Assembly (NCBI GenBank): GCA_963743015.1
Contig: CAVUOD010000020.1
Span: 93,621-157,620, forward strand
Source of the DNA: CAVSRC01 sp963743015
GTDB lineage: Bacteria; Pseudomonadota; Alphaproteobacteria; Rhizobiales; Kaistiaceae
DNA: 64,000 nucleotides
Reading direction: 5' to 3'
Shown here: in pieces, positions 7,751 to 15,829 of the stretch
Position numbering within the stretch: the first letter of the stretch is position 1
Layout of the letters: every line of letters starts with the position of its first letter
Program-made: the position numbers and the translations under genes
The notes under the pieces: generated by a model
The model's input: only the letters and a program-made list of their open reading frames with translations
The model's database searches: none
Told to the model about the DNA's origin: nothing

Positions 7751-8836
7751 TCAGGCGCGGCTCTCGCCGGACGCGCGCGCGGCCCATCAGCCACGACAGC
7801 CCGGTGAAGACGAGAAGGATGAGCCCGGCGCCGACGACCGCCGAGAGGATGTAGCCGAAGCTCTCCGATGTGCATGAAGGGCGGCGCATAGTCGGGGATC
7901 GGCGCCGTCCAGAAGCTGGAGAGATGCGCCAGCCCCTGCGGCACGCTCTCCGGCGGCGCGATGTTGCCGGAAGCCTGGGCGATCTGGTCGCGGATCGCCG
8001 GGTCGCCGAAATCCTCAGCGCCCCACTCGCCCCAGGCGATGCCGGCGGCAAGCAGCCCGAGCGGGCTGACCACCATGAGCGCGCCCAGCCCCGTCCACAG
8101 CCAGCGCGTCCCGAACCAGCCGCCGACGGCCGCCGCCGACGGTTCACGCGCCGTCTCCCTTGCCGTCGCCTCGAGCAGGCGCGGATTGGAGCGCTGCAGA
8201 TAGGCGACGATGCCGCCGGTGACGATGGCCTCGGCCGCGCCGGCGATGGTGAGATGCGCAAACATCATGGCCGGGAAGCGCTATCGCCAGCGGATAGGGC
8301 GCATAGAGCGGCGCGCCGGTGGAATCGGTGAACAGCGCCGGCTGGATGCCGAATTCGAGCGCGGTGATGAACGCCGCCGCATTGATGGCGAGATAGCCGG
8401 CGATCGCCGCCGCAACGATGCGGCGCGGCGAGCCGACCGGCGCATCGCCGGAGATCAGCCGATAGCTGAACCAGGCGACGAGCGTGCCGACGATGGCCAT
8501 GTTGAAGGCATTGGCGCCGAAGGCGGTGATGCCGCCATCGCCGAAGAACAGCGCCTGGATCGCCAGCGCGATCGATATGGCGAGGATCGCGGCGGACGGC
8601 CCGAGCACGATCGCCGCCACCGCCATGCCGACGGCATGCGCCGTCGTCCCTCCCGGTATCGGCAGGTTGAACATCATGACGACGAAGCTGAAGGCCGAGA
8701 CCACGGCAAGCAGCGGCACCACGCGGCTGTGCAGCACGCGCTTCATGCGCCTGACCGCCACGTACCAGAACGGCGCCGCCGCCACATAGGCGGCCACGCA
8801 GGTTGACGGGCTCAGATAGCCGTCGGGGATGTGCAT
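7751..8836 (-). CDS. cbiM: ECF substrate-specific component CbiM/NikM with C-terminal extension (frameshifted)
   Basis: It begins MHIPDGYLSPSTCVAAYVAA; the Met-His-Ile-Pro-Asp-Gly N-terminus supplies the Ni/Co-binding His2 typical of CbiM/NikM. Then come FNLPIPGGTTAHAVG, a second conserved metal-site loop, and about six membrane helices. A break near 8280 leads to AMMFAHLTIAGAAEAIVTGG. The extension contains a NikN-like helix (TRWLWTGLGALMVVSPLGLL), a periplasmic loop (SFWTAPIPDYAPPF) and, after a second break near 7862, FGYILSAVVGAGLILLVFTG. A third change near 7772 would give a stop at 7751. Nickel versus cobalt is not decidable from sequence, but nikR and its operator favour nickel. Confidence 0.82.
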
Positions 8837-8882
8837 CGAGATCGGTTCCTTCAGATCGCTCCCCCGGGGACTGGAAGCTACC

Positions 8883-8911
8883 GTATGAAAAATGCGCAGT
8901 CTTTGTCATAC
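8883..8911. promoter_or_regulatory. NikR-type operator upstream of cbiM
   Basis: The site reads GTATGA, 17 bases, TCATAC, at 47-75 bases upstream of the cbiM start codon. The E. coli NikR operator half-sites are GTATGA and TCATAC with a 16-base spacer, so both half-sites match exactly and only the spacer is one base longer. The spacer includes an A run and the locus has many one-base indels, so the extra base may be an error. Confidence 0.8.
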
Positions 8912-9140
8912 GTCAAATGGCGCAGGCCCGCTCGAAAAGGGGACGCGGGCCGCAGCGGCCGCCGCCTGCCCGGATGAGCGGAAAACGGCAACAAGCAGCG
9001 GCCACGCAGACTTCGGTCTTTGAGCCGAAGCGGCGCTTCCTGCCGAACATTGCCGCATCGGATGTGCGTTGCGTCGTCTACCGGCTCTGCGGCGGAGCGC
9101 TCACCATGACGCCACTGCTGCACACCCAGAGGAGGCGTTC

Positions 9141-9431
9141 ATGCGCATGCTGATGAAGATCATTCTGCCCACCGAGCACTACAATCGCGCCATCGCGGAA
9201 AAGCGGCTCGGCGCCGTCTGGAAATCTTTCTTCGATGCCGCACGTCCCGAGGCCACCTACTACGTCACCGAACGCGGACTGCGCGCAGTGCATGTCGTGC
9301 TGGACATGACCGAGGCCAGCCAGTTCGCGGCGCTGGCAATGCCGCTTCATACGGCCTTCGGCGCGGAGATCACGTGCGAGCCGGCCATGATCTTCGACGA
9401 CATCACGGCGGCGCTGGCGCCAAGCCGCTGA
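9141..9431 (+). CDS. Conserved small hypothetical protein
   Basis: A 96-residue soluble protein starting MRMLMKIILPTEHYNRAIAE, preceded by a strong ribosome site (AGAGGAGG, seven bases before the ATG). It continues RPEATYYVTERGLRAVHVVL and ends FDDITAALAPSR. The alternation of strands and helices suggests a small ferredoxin-like alpha/beta fold of the dimeric barrel type. I do not recognise a characterised family member. It stands alone, convergent with the LysR gene ten bases downstream. An upstream in-frame start at 9069 lacks a ribosome site. Confidence 0.72.
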   Translation: MRMLMKIILPTEHYNRAIAEKRLGAVWKSFFDAARPEATYYVTERGLRAVHVVLDMTEASQFAALAMPLHTAFGAEITCEPAMIFDDITAALAPSR

Positions 9432-9440
9432 TGCCTATCG

Positions 9441-10340
9441 TCAGGCGTCAAACACCGGCACGTTCCGACCCGACATTTCGGCCTCGCGCGCCACGACGTT
9501 CGCCACGAGAAAGTCCATGACCACGCGGATGCGGCGCTGACGTCTCAGCGCCGCATGCGTCACCAGGTACAGCTCTGGCCGGGCGACCACGCCCGGCCAG
9601 ACCGGAACCAGGTCCGGCTCTCCAAGTGCGGCTGCGCAGGGCAGAATCGCGAGCGCGTCGCCGTCGCGCGCGGCAGCCAGGGCCGTCATGACATCGGCGC
9701 GCAGAACGCAGCGCGCTGCCGCGGCGATTTCGCCGGCCCGGCCAAACAACGGCAGCGCCAGGGCCTGCTGATAGGGCAGGACGACATCGTGGCCGGCCAG
9801 CGTGCCATCGGGCGTGCCGCGGCGCGCCAGATAGGCACGGGAGGCGAAGAAGGCGATGGCGCCATCGGCCAGCCGGCGCGCGACCAGGCTCTGCTGGGTC
9901 GGGCGCTGATTCCGCATCGCGATCTCGGCCTCGCCCTGCACCAGGTTCAGCAGCGAATAGCCGGTCAGGATTTCCAATTCGATGTCCGGGTGGCGCTCGT
10001 GCAACTGGCCGAGAGCCGGGACCACCAGCTTCACCGCCAAGAAGTCCGGCATGGCGACCTTGACCACACCCCGCGGCGCCCGGTCGGCCCCGGCCACGCG
10101 CCGCTCCAGCCGCGTCACCGCGCCGGCGATCCCCTCGATCGTGGCGATGATCTCTTCGCCCGCCGGCGTCAGCAGACAGCCGTCGTGCCGCCGGTCGAAC
10201 AGGCGCGCGCCGAGGCGCGTCTCAAGCCCGTCGAGCCGGCGCACGACAGTGGTCCGGTCCCAGCCCAGCGCCTGCGCCGCGGCGAGAAGAGAGCCGCCGT
10301 CGCGTATCGCGAGCACGACGCGCAGACTGTCCCAATCCAT
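9441..10340 (-). CDS. LysR-family transcriptional regulator
   Basis: A 299-residue regulator starting MDWDSLRVVLAIRDGGSLLA. The N-terminal winged helix-turn-helix (AAAQALGWDRTTVVRRLDGLE, shown as AAAQALGWDRTTVVRR then LDGLE) is followed by LGARLFDRRHDGCLLTPAGE and a periplasmic-binding-like effector domain from about residue 90. The Trp-Asp-Arg-Thr-Thr recognition helix is of the AmpR/GcvA-like single-regulator type. The start is chosen for GAGGGG before the ATG; the frame is open to 10424. Neighbours do not reveal the target: the divergent partner would have to be the gene at 10464, but that is on the same strand. Confidence 0.85.
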   Translation of the reverse strand: MDWDSLRVVLAIRDGGSLLAAAQALGWDRTTVVRRLDGLETRLGARLFDRRHDGCLLTPAGEEIIATIEGIAGAVTRLERRVAGADRAPRGVVKVAMPDFLAVKLVVPALGQLHERHPDIELEILTGYSLLNLVQGEAEIAMRNQRPTQQSLVARRLADGAIAFFASRAYLARRGTPDGTLAGHDVVLPYQQALALPLFGRAGEIAAAARCVLRADVMTALAAARDGDALAILPCAAALGEPDLVPVWPGVVARPELYLVTHAALRRQRRIRVVMDFLVANVVAREAEMSGRNVPVFDA

Positions 10341-10463
10341 CGCATCCCCTCGAGCTTCCAATGCCCCGGTCGTGAGCGAGATGGGCCGCGCAACAGGGTG
10401 CCTGAGCGAACGACGCTTTTCCATAGGCGGAAAGGTGCCGGGGGACCGAGAATGCGGCGATCT

Positions 10464-11384
10464 TCACTCGGCGGCGATGGCCACCGCTTGGGGCGCTGTC
10501 CTCGCCTGCCGGCCGATGGTCACGGCATGCACCGTGTCGTGGATGAACATGCCGATCGCCAGCCCGTGGTCGTAGCTCGCCCAGAAGCGCGGCAGGATTT
10601 CCACTCGGTGGCCGCCGCGGCCGTGCAGCCAGACGAGGCCCGCGTCCTGGGCCTCTTCGACGATCTTGCGGACATGGGTGCGCGAGACGCCGAAGCGTTC
10701 TCCGACATCGCCATAGGGCACCGCCGCATGCAGGTCGCCGGCTACCATTGCCGCCTGGATCAGCGAGGCCGACACGATATGGCCGGCGGCATGGTTGAAG
10801 AACAGCATCAGCTCCGGCGCCATGGCGAGCAGCCTGCCCGAGAACGGCAGGAAGGCGATGGAGGTGCGCCGCTGCGCGACCTGATAGGCCGGGTCCTGGC
10901 GCATGGCCGCCGCATAATCGGCGAAGCGGCCGATCACCGTCAGCGGCGCATAGTGCGCCGCGAGCCAGGCACAGTCATGCGCCAGCATGGCTTCGGTGGG
11001 CCTCAGGATGCGCACGCGCCGGTCGCCCTCGGCCGGCTCGGCCGTCATGAAGCCGACGGCAACGAGCCGGCCGACGAGATGATCGATCTGGCGATCGCTG
11101 GCCAATCCGAAGGTCGCCATCTCGCGTTTCAGGCGCCCGACCGTGAACCAGGTCTCGCGACGTTCCGGGTCGTGGCCGGCGGCAAGCACCACCGCCACCA
11201 GGAAGACGAGGAAGCGGCCGGTCTCGATCAAGAGCCGCGCCATGAACGGATCGTCGCCGTAGATCGCCAGGAAGCGATCGACATAGAGCCGGCGCGCCTC
11301 CGCCATGCGCGGATGCCCGACGATCTCGTCGATCGTCAGATGCGGCACGCCAGCGGTCAGTCGAAGAAAATCCGGATCGTCCAC
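10464..11384 (-). CDS. Putative winged-helix regulator
   Basis: A 306-residue soluble protein, not assigned to a named family. The C-terminal part has GDVGERFGVSRTHVRKIVEE followed by AGLVWLHGRGGHRVEILPRF, which looks like a winged helix-turn-helix with a beta wing. The N-terminal half contains a second helix-turn-helix-like stretch (RLKREMATFGLASDRQIDHL, VGRLVAVGFMTAEP). Two DNA-binding-like modules on one chain suggest a transcription factor. It is divergent from the tandem GYD genes with a 149-base intergenic region, so it could control them; that is inference from arrangement only. Confidence 0.6.
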   Translation of the reverse strand: MDDPDFLRLTAGVPHLTIDEIVGHPRMAEARRLYVDRFLAIYGDDPFMARLLIETGRFLVFLVAVVLAAGHDPERRETWFTVGRLKREMATFGLASDRQIDHLVGRLVAVGFMTAEPAEGDRRVRILRPTEAMLAHDCAWLAAHYAPLTVIGRFADYAAAMRQDPAYQVAQRRTSIAFLPFSGRLLAMAPELMLFFNHAAGHIVSASLIQAAMVAGDLHAAVPYGDVGERFGVSRTHVRKIVEEAQDAGLVWLHGRGGHRVEILPRFWASYDHGLAIGMFIHDTVHAVTIGRQARTAPQAVAIAAE

Positions 11385-11533
11385 GGTGCGCCCTTCCCCG
11401 CGCGCAACGCTTCAGCACCAAGCAAACTACGCCGTGGCCGCGATATACGCAATCTATTCCAAATCTAAAACGAGCAACTCCTCTAGGTTCGCGCGGGGCG
11501 TGCGAGCGGGCCTTCGGGCTCAGGAGGGGAAGA

Positions 11534-11869
11534 ATGATCAGGCTGATCACACGGGGTCGCTTTACCCAGAGCTTCGTCAAGGGACTGATGGATGCGCCGG
11601 AGGACCGCGAACCCGCCGTCCGCAAGCTGGTCGAATCCGCCGGCGCCAAGATGGTGGGCTACTACATCACCACCGGCGAGCACGATTTCCTGCTCATCAC
11701 CGAAGCCTCCGAAACCGAGTCCGCGATGGCCGCGATGATGGTGGCCGGCGCTGCCGGCATGATCACCGACGTGACCACGATCAGGGCGTGGACGCCGGCC
11801 GAGTTCAAGCCGGTGGCCGAGAAGGCGGGCAAGGTTGCCACGGCCTATCGCGCGCCCGGCAAGGCATGA
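11534..11869 (+). CDS. GYD-domain protein, copy 1
   Basis: A 111-residue GYD-family protein: MIRLITRGRFTQSFVKGLMD, then MVGYYITTGEHDFLLITEAS and a C-terminal VTTIRAWTPAEFKPVAEKAG. The domain is a small ferredoxin-like dimeric alpha/beta fold named for a Gly-Tyr-Asp motif; the variant here is Gly-Glu-His-Asp. Function is unknown across the family. The ribosome site GGAGGGGAAG lies just before the ATG. The next gene is a diverged copy 23 bases downstream, so the two form an operon, possibly with the methyltransferase after them. Confidence 0.85.
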   Translation: MIRLITRGRFTQSFVKGLMDAPEDREPAVRKLVESAGAKMVGYYITTGEHDFLLITEASETESAMAAMMVAGAAGMITDVTTIRAWTPAEFKPVAEKAGKVATAYRAPGKA

Positions 11870-11892
11870 CCGCGCGGGCTCGGGAGGCAGAC

Positions 11893-12258
11893 ATGATCCG
11901 GCTGATCACACGGGGCAAGTTCACGGGGAGCCACATCAAGGGGCTGATGGAGACGCCAGAGGACCGGGAGCCGGCGATCAGGAGGCTGATCGAAGCGGTC
12001 GGCGGCAAGCTCATCAGCTTCTATTTCACCACCGGCGACCACGACTTCACGCTCATCGTGGAAGCCCCCGATGCCGAATCGATGATCGCCGGGACAATGG
12101 CGACCGCAGCAGCTGGCACGATCACCGGCATGACCACGATCAGGGCGTGGACGGCGGCGGAATTCAAGCCGGTTGCCGCGAAGGCGGCCAAGGTTGCCGC
12201 GGCCTATCGTGCCCCCGGTCCGGCGCGCCAGCTGGAAGACGCTGTCTGGTCGGGCTGA
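11893..12258 (+). CDS. GYD-domain protein, copy 2
   Basis: A 121-residue paralogue of the preceding gene. It shares MIRLITRG, TTGDHDF, TTIRAWTAAEFKPVA and KVAAAYRAPG with copy 1, and the surrounding DNA is clearly similar, so a local tandem duplication is evident. The core here reads ISFYFTTGDHDFTLIVEAPD. Copy 2 has a slightly longer C-terminus (PARQLEDAVWSG). The pair may form a heterodimer or act on different ligands. The gene starts 23 bases after copy 1 with GGGAGGCAG as ribosome site. Confidence 0.85.
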   Translation: MIRLITRGKFTGSHIKGLMETPEDREPAIRRLIEAVGGKLISFYFTTGDHDFTLIVEAPDAESMIAGTMATAAAGTITGMTTIRAWTAAEFKPVAAKAAKVAAAYRAPGPARQLEDAVWSG

Positions 12259-12326
12259 GCTCACGACGAGGGGGCGCGTCGAGCGCCCTCGCCTGCCCCA
12301 TCGCCATCCTGCAAGAGAGACCGTCC

Positions 12327-13115
12327 ATGCGTGACGCGACCATCCATTTCGACGACGGCGCCACCTACGAGCAATCGGTTGGCATCTGGAGCCGGCTGGT
12401 CGGCGCCGATTTCCTCGACTGGCTGGAACCGACCCCAGGAGCGCGCTGGCTCGATGTCGGCTGCGGCACCGGCGTCTTCACCGAGCTTCTGGTCGAGCGC
12501 TGCGCGCCGATCGAGGTGCACGGCATCGACCCGGCGGAGCCGCAGCTTGCCTTTGCGCGCGCTCGACCGGCGGGGCGCATAGCGCTGTTCCGCAAGGGCG
12601 ATGCCATGGCGCTCCCCTACGGCGCTTCCCGCTTCGACGCCGCCGTCATGGCCCTGGTGATCTTTTTTGTGCCCAATCCCGCCCATTGCATCGCCGAGAT
12701 GGCGCGCGTGGTCCGCCCTGGCGGCACGGTTGCGGCCTATGCCTGGGACATCGCCGGCGGCGGGTCTGCCGTCGAGCCGGTCATGATGGAGCTGGGCGCG
12801 ATCGGCCTCGCGCCGCTCAGGCCGCCGAACTATCTGGCGGCCGGCATCGAGGCCCTGGAGCAGATGTGGGCGGGCTGCGGACTCGTGGCGACGGCGACCC
12901 GGCAATTCACGGTCCAGCGGACCTTCGCCGACTTCGCCGCCTACTGGGCGTTCGCGTCAACCGCGAACACCGTTGCCGCGGTCCTCAAGACGCTGCCCGA
13001 AAGCGAGGTCGAGCTGCTCAAGCTCAGGGTGCGCGCGCGCCTTCCCACCGACGCCGCCGGGCGCATCGTGCAGACTGCCCGCGCCAACGCGATCAAGGGG
13101 CGGCGGGCGCAATAG
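12327..13115 (+). CDS. Class I SAM-dependent methyltransferase
   Basis: A 262-residue cytoplasmic enzyme with a Rossmann-like SAM-binding fold. Motif I is ARWLDVGCGTGVFTELLV (residues about 42-59), an acidic residue ends strand 2 (VHGIDPAEPQL), and FDAAVMALVIFFVPNP with ARVVRPGGTVAAYAWD match motifs IV and VI of UbiE/Coq5-like methyltransferases. The acceptor is not predictable. The start is MRDATIHFDDGATYEQSVG with an AGAGAGA-type ribosome site; the frame is open upstream through the GYD gene but that part is a shadow. It follows the GYD pair by 68 bases on the same strand. Confidence 0.85.
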   Translation: MRDATIHFDDGATYEQSVGIWSRLVGADFLDWLEPTPGARWLDVGCGTGVFTELLVERCAPIEVHGIDPAEPQLAFARARPAGRIALFRKGDAMALPYGASRFDAAVMALVIFFVPNPAHCIAEMARVVRPGGTVAAYAWDIAGGGSAVEPVMMELGAIGLAPLRPPNYLAAGIEALEQMWAGCGLVATATRQFTVQRTFADFAAYWAFASTANTVAAVLKTLPESEVELLKLRVRARLPTDAAGRIVQTARANAIKGRRAQ

Positions 13116-13161
13116 CCGTTTGCCAAGAAATTCCAACGTCGAAACCCGGAGGGGACAAACC

Positions 13162-13626
13162 ATGCGAACGATGATGACATTTGTTGCAGCGTTCCTGGGC
13201 CTGGCCATTTTCTTCAGCGCAAAGGGCTATGCAGCGGACGCAGATGACGTCAAAGCCGCCGTGGACGGTTATCATGCGGCGATTGCTTCCCTTGACCTTG
13301 CCAAGATCGAGGCGGTCTGGGCCCACGACGACACGATTGTCGACAAGGAGCCCAGCGACAAGACCATCACCGTCGGCTGGGAGGGAACGAAGAAGAACTA
13401 CGAGGGCCTCATCGCTGCGATCGGCGAACTCGCAATTACGCAAGCAGAAGGGCCGCATATCACCGTTCAGGGCGCCGTTGCCTGGTCGACGGGCATCGCC
13501 AAATCGGTCGCCACCACGAAAAAGGGCGATCACTTCACCAGCGATATCCTGGAAGCCGACGTCCTCAACAAGCAGGACGGACGGTGGTTGCTGGTCTCGC
13601 ACGTTGCGTCCGTCATGCCGCAGTAG
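13162..13626 (+). CDS. Exported SnoaL-like / NTF2-fold protein
   Basis: A 154-residue protein with a Sec signal peptide (MRTMMTFVAAFLGLAIFF, cleavage after SAKGYA). The mature domain (DDVKAAVDGYHAAIASLDLA, KIEAVWAHDDTIVDKEPSDK, TVGWEGTKKNYEGLIAAI) and the closing GRWLLVSHVASV are typical of the SnoaL/DUF4440 group with NTF2-like fold. Family members are ligand-binding or minor catalytic proteins; the export signal means a periplasmic location. GGAGGGG precedes the ATG by about ten bases. Base composition is lower in GC than the flanking methyltransferase, in line with the accessory look of 13-18 kb. Confidence 0.75.
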   Translation: MRTMMTFVAAFLGLAIFFSAKGYAADADDVKAAVDGYHAAIASLDLAKIEAVWAHDDTIVDKEPSDKTITVGWEGTKKNYEGLIAAIGELAITQAEGPHITVQGAVAWSTGIAKSVATTKKGDHFTSDILEADVLNKQDGRWLLVSHVASVMPQ

Positions 13627-13761
13627 ATCACAGGCAAGATGGTTGGCCGCGAGTTTGACGTATCGGGTCGCGACGCGCCGACATTGCTTGATCTTGTTGA
13701 CTTGATCTTGTTGAAGAACTGGGTATTCCCTTTCGAAGCGTCCCCGGGGGAGGCTAAGGCC

Positions 13762-14547
13762 ATGCGTCTTGCGGGGAAATCGATCTTCATTACGGGCGGC
13801 AGTAGCGGCATCGGGCTCGCCACGGCAATGCTGTGCGCCCGCGAGGGCGCGAAGGTGGCGATCACCGGTCGGACCCGCGAGCGATTGGACAAGGCCATCG
13901 CCAAAATAGGTGGCGGACTCGCCTTCGAGGCCGACGTTGCCGACGACGAGGCGATGGAAAAGGCCCTCGCCGGGACACACGAGGCTTTCGGGCCAGTTGA
14001 TGCCGTCTTCGCCAATGCCGGCCTGGGCGTCCTCACCGAGATAGGCAAGACAACACGTGCGGCCTTTGCGGAGACGCTCTCAATCAACGTCACCAGCGTG
14101 TTCATGACCGTCCAGGCGGCGCTGCCGCACATGCCCAATGGCGGTTCGATCATCATCAACGGCTCGGTCTCGGCCAACATCGGGCCAACCGGACGCGCCG
14201 CCTATGCAGCGAGCAAGGGCGCGGTCCATGCGATGGCCAAGAGCCTTGCGTCAGAACTGTCGCCACGTGGCTTCCGCGTCAACGTCGTGGTGCCGGGGAC
14301 AGTGGCAACGTCGATTTGGGAAGTGATCGCGCCGGACCCCGAGGCACTCGCCCGGCTCCATGCGCGGCTGGCCGCCCGCGTCCCGCTCCACCGGATGGTC
14401 AAGCCCGAGGAGGTGGCAGAGGCGGTGTTGTTTCTCGCCTCCGACGCCGCGTCCGGCATTCAGGCCGCCGAAATCGTGGTCGATGGCGGCACTACAGGCG
14501 CGCCTGCTGGTATGCCGATCTACCAGAAGGGTGTGCTGCCGGCCTGA
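13762..14547 (+). CDS. Short-chain dehydrogenase/reductase
   Basis: A 261-residue classical SDR. The cofactor motif is ITGGSSGIGLA (TGxxxGIG), NAGLG marks strand 4, and the catalytic Ser/Tyr/Lys set appears as NGSVSANIGPTGRAAYAASK with Tyr-x3-Lys. The C-terminal RVPLHRMVKPEEVAEAVLFL and VVDGGTTG are typical of FabG-like members. It reduces or oxidises a carbonyl/alcohol using NAD(P)H. The start MRLAGKSIFITGG is chosen over an upstream one at 13639 because GGGGGAGG lies before it. It precedes a ketopantoate-reductase-like gene by 50 bases, suggesting a two-gene unit. Confidence 0.88.
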   Translation: MRLAGKSIFITGGSSGIGLATAMLCAREGAKVAITGRTRERLDKAIAKIGGGLAFEADVADDEAMEKALAGTHEAFGPVDAVFANAGLGVLTEIGKTTRAAFAETLSINVTSVFMTVQAALPHMPNGGSIIINGSVSANIGPTGRAAYAASKGAVHAMAKSLASELSPRGFRVNVVVPGTVATSIWEVIAPDPEALARLHARLAARVPLHRMVKPEEVAEAVLFLASDAASGIQAAEIVVDGGTTGAPAGMPIYQKGVLPA

Positions 14548-14597
14548 CCAGAGGAACTCCCGTTGGCTGAATAGCGAGTGCGACCTGGAGGAGGGCG

Positions 14598-15541
14598 ATG
14601 ATGCGTATCGCTGTGATGGCGGCCGGTGCGCTGGGAGGCTATTTCGGGGCGCGTCTGGCCGCGGCAGGGCACGATGTGTTCTTTATCGCGCGCGGTTCCA
14701 ACCTCGAGGCAATCAGGAAGAACGGTCTCAAGGTCGAGAGCGTTCATGGCAACCTCCATTTGCCCAAGCCCAATGTGACTGACGATCCTGCCGGGGTCGG
14801 CCCGGTCGATATCGTTCTGTTCGCGGTCAAGCTCTGGGACACCGAGACGGCAGCGGCGCAAGCTCACCCCCTGGTCGGACCGCACACGAGACTGATCACG
14901 CTGCAAAACGGCGTCGACAGCATGGAGCGGATCGCCCCCATTCTCGGCACCGACACTGTGGTCGCCGGCTGCGCCTATATTGCTGCGGCAGTATCCGCGC
15001 CCGGCGTCATCGCCCACACAAGCCCGTTTGCTCGCGTGGTCTGCGGGCGGACCGACGGTAAGCCCGACCCCCACCTCGAGGCCTTTGTCGACGCCGCCAA
15101 GCTGGCTGGACTCGACATCACGCTTTCCGACGCGATCGACAGAGAACGCTGGCAGAAATTCGTGTTCCTGGTCGGACTGTCCGGGGCGACCGCCACGACC
15201 CGTCAACCGCTCGGGCCCATCCTCAACGACCCTGACACGCGAGGATTTTTCTACAGCCTGATGTGCGAGGTGGTGGCGGTCGGCCGCGCAAAAGGCGTTT
15301 CGATACCGGAAGATTTTGCCGAGAAGAGAAATTCGCCGAAGCCTCTCCGCCCACCTTCAAGGCTTCCTTGCTGCACGATCTCGAACGCGGCAACCGGCTT
15401 GAACTCGACTGGCTCGCCGGGAAGGTGGTTGAGCTCGGGCGAGCGGTCGGGGTGGCGACGCCCGCCAACAATGCCGTCTATGCCGTGCTCAAGCTGCACC
15501 GAATGGGCAAGCACGCCGCAGCGACCCAAGGCGCGGTGTGA
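14598..15541 (+). CDS. 2-dehydropantoate 2-reductase-like oxidoreductase (frameshifted)
   Basis: A PanE/ApbA-family enzyme of about 314 residues. It starts MMRIAVMAAGALGGYFGARL, continues VLFAVKLWDTETAAAQAHPL and TLQNGVDSMERIAPILG, and has the C-terminal helical domain (RERWQKFVFLVGLSGATATT). Near 15330 the frame breaks and homology continues with EASPPTFKASLLHDLERGNR, where Lys, His and Glu of the active site lie, to PANNAVYAVLKLHRMGKHAA. The first glycine of the GxGxxG cofactor motif is Ala (AAGALG), unusual but tolerated in some members. As a second copy beside an SDR it may act on another 2-oxo acid, not pantothenate synthesis. Confidence 0.75.
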
Positions 15542-15829
15542 GATGGAATGCCGGCCACTAGGTCTCCAGGACGCGGTCCGCGCGAGCCAATAACGCTCGT
15601 CCCCTCGCCTCTCTTGCTTGCTTGCCGCCCTGCGGCGCTCCTCGCCTCTTCCTCAGAATGCGGATCAGGCGCATCGGCCCTGCGAATTGGCCGTCAACTT
15701 AAGATTGCCCATCTGGAGCGCGTCGGCTAGCCTGTACAGATGAGGTCCTGATGCCGCTTGCAGGCTAATTCTCAGCCACTTTCCGTGTAATCCGCAGTCG
15801 CCGCGACTTCCCCGCAACTCGGTGCAGTC

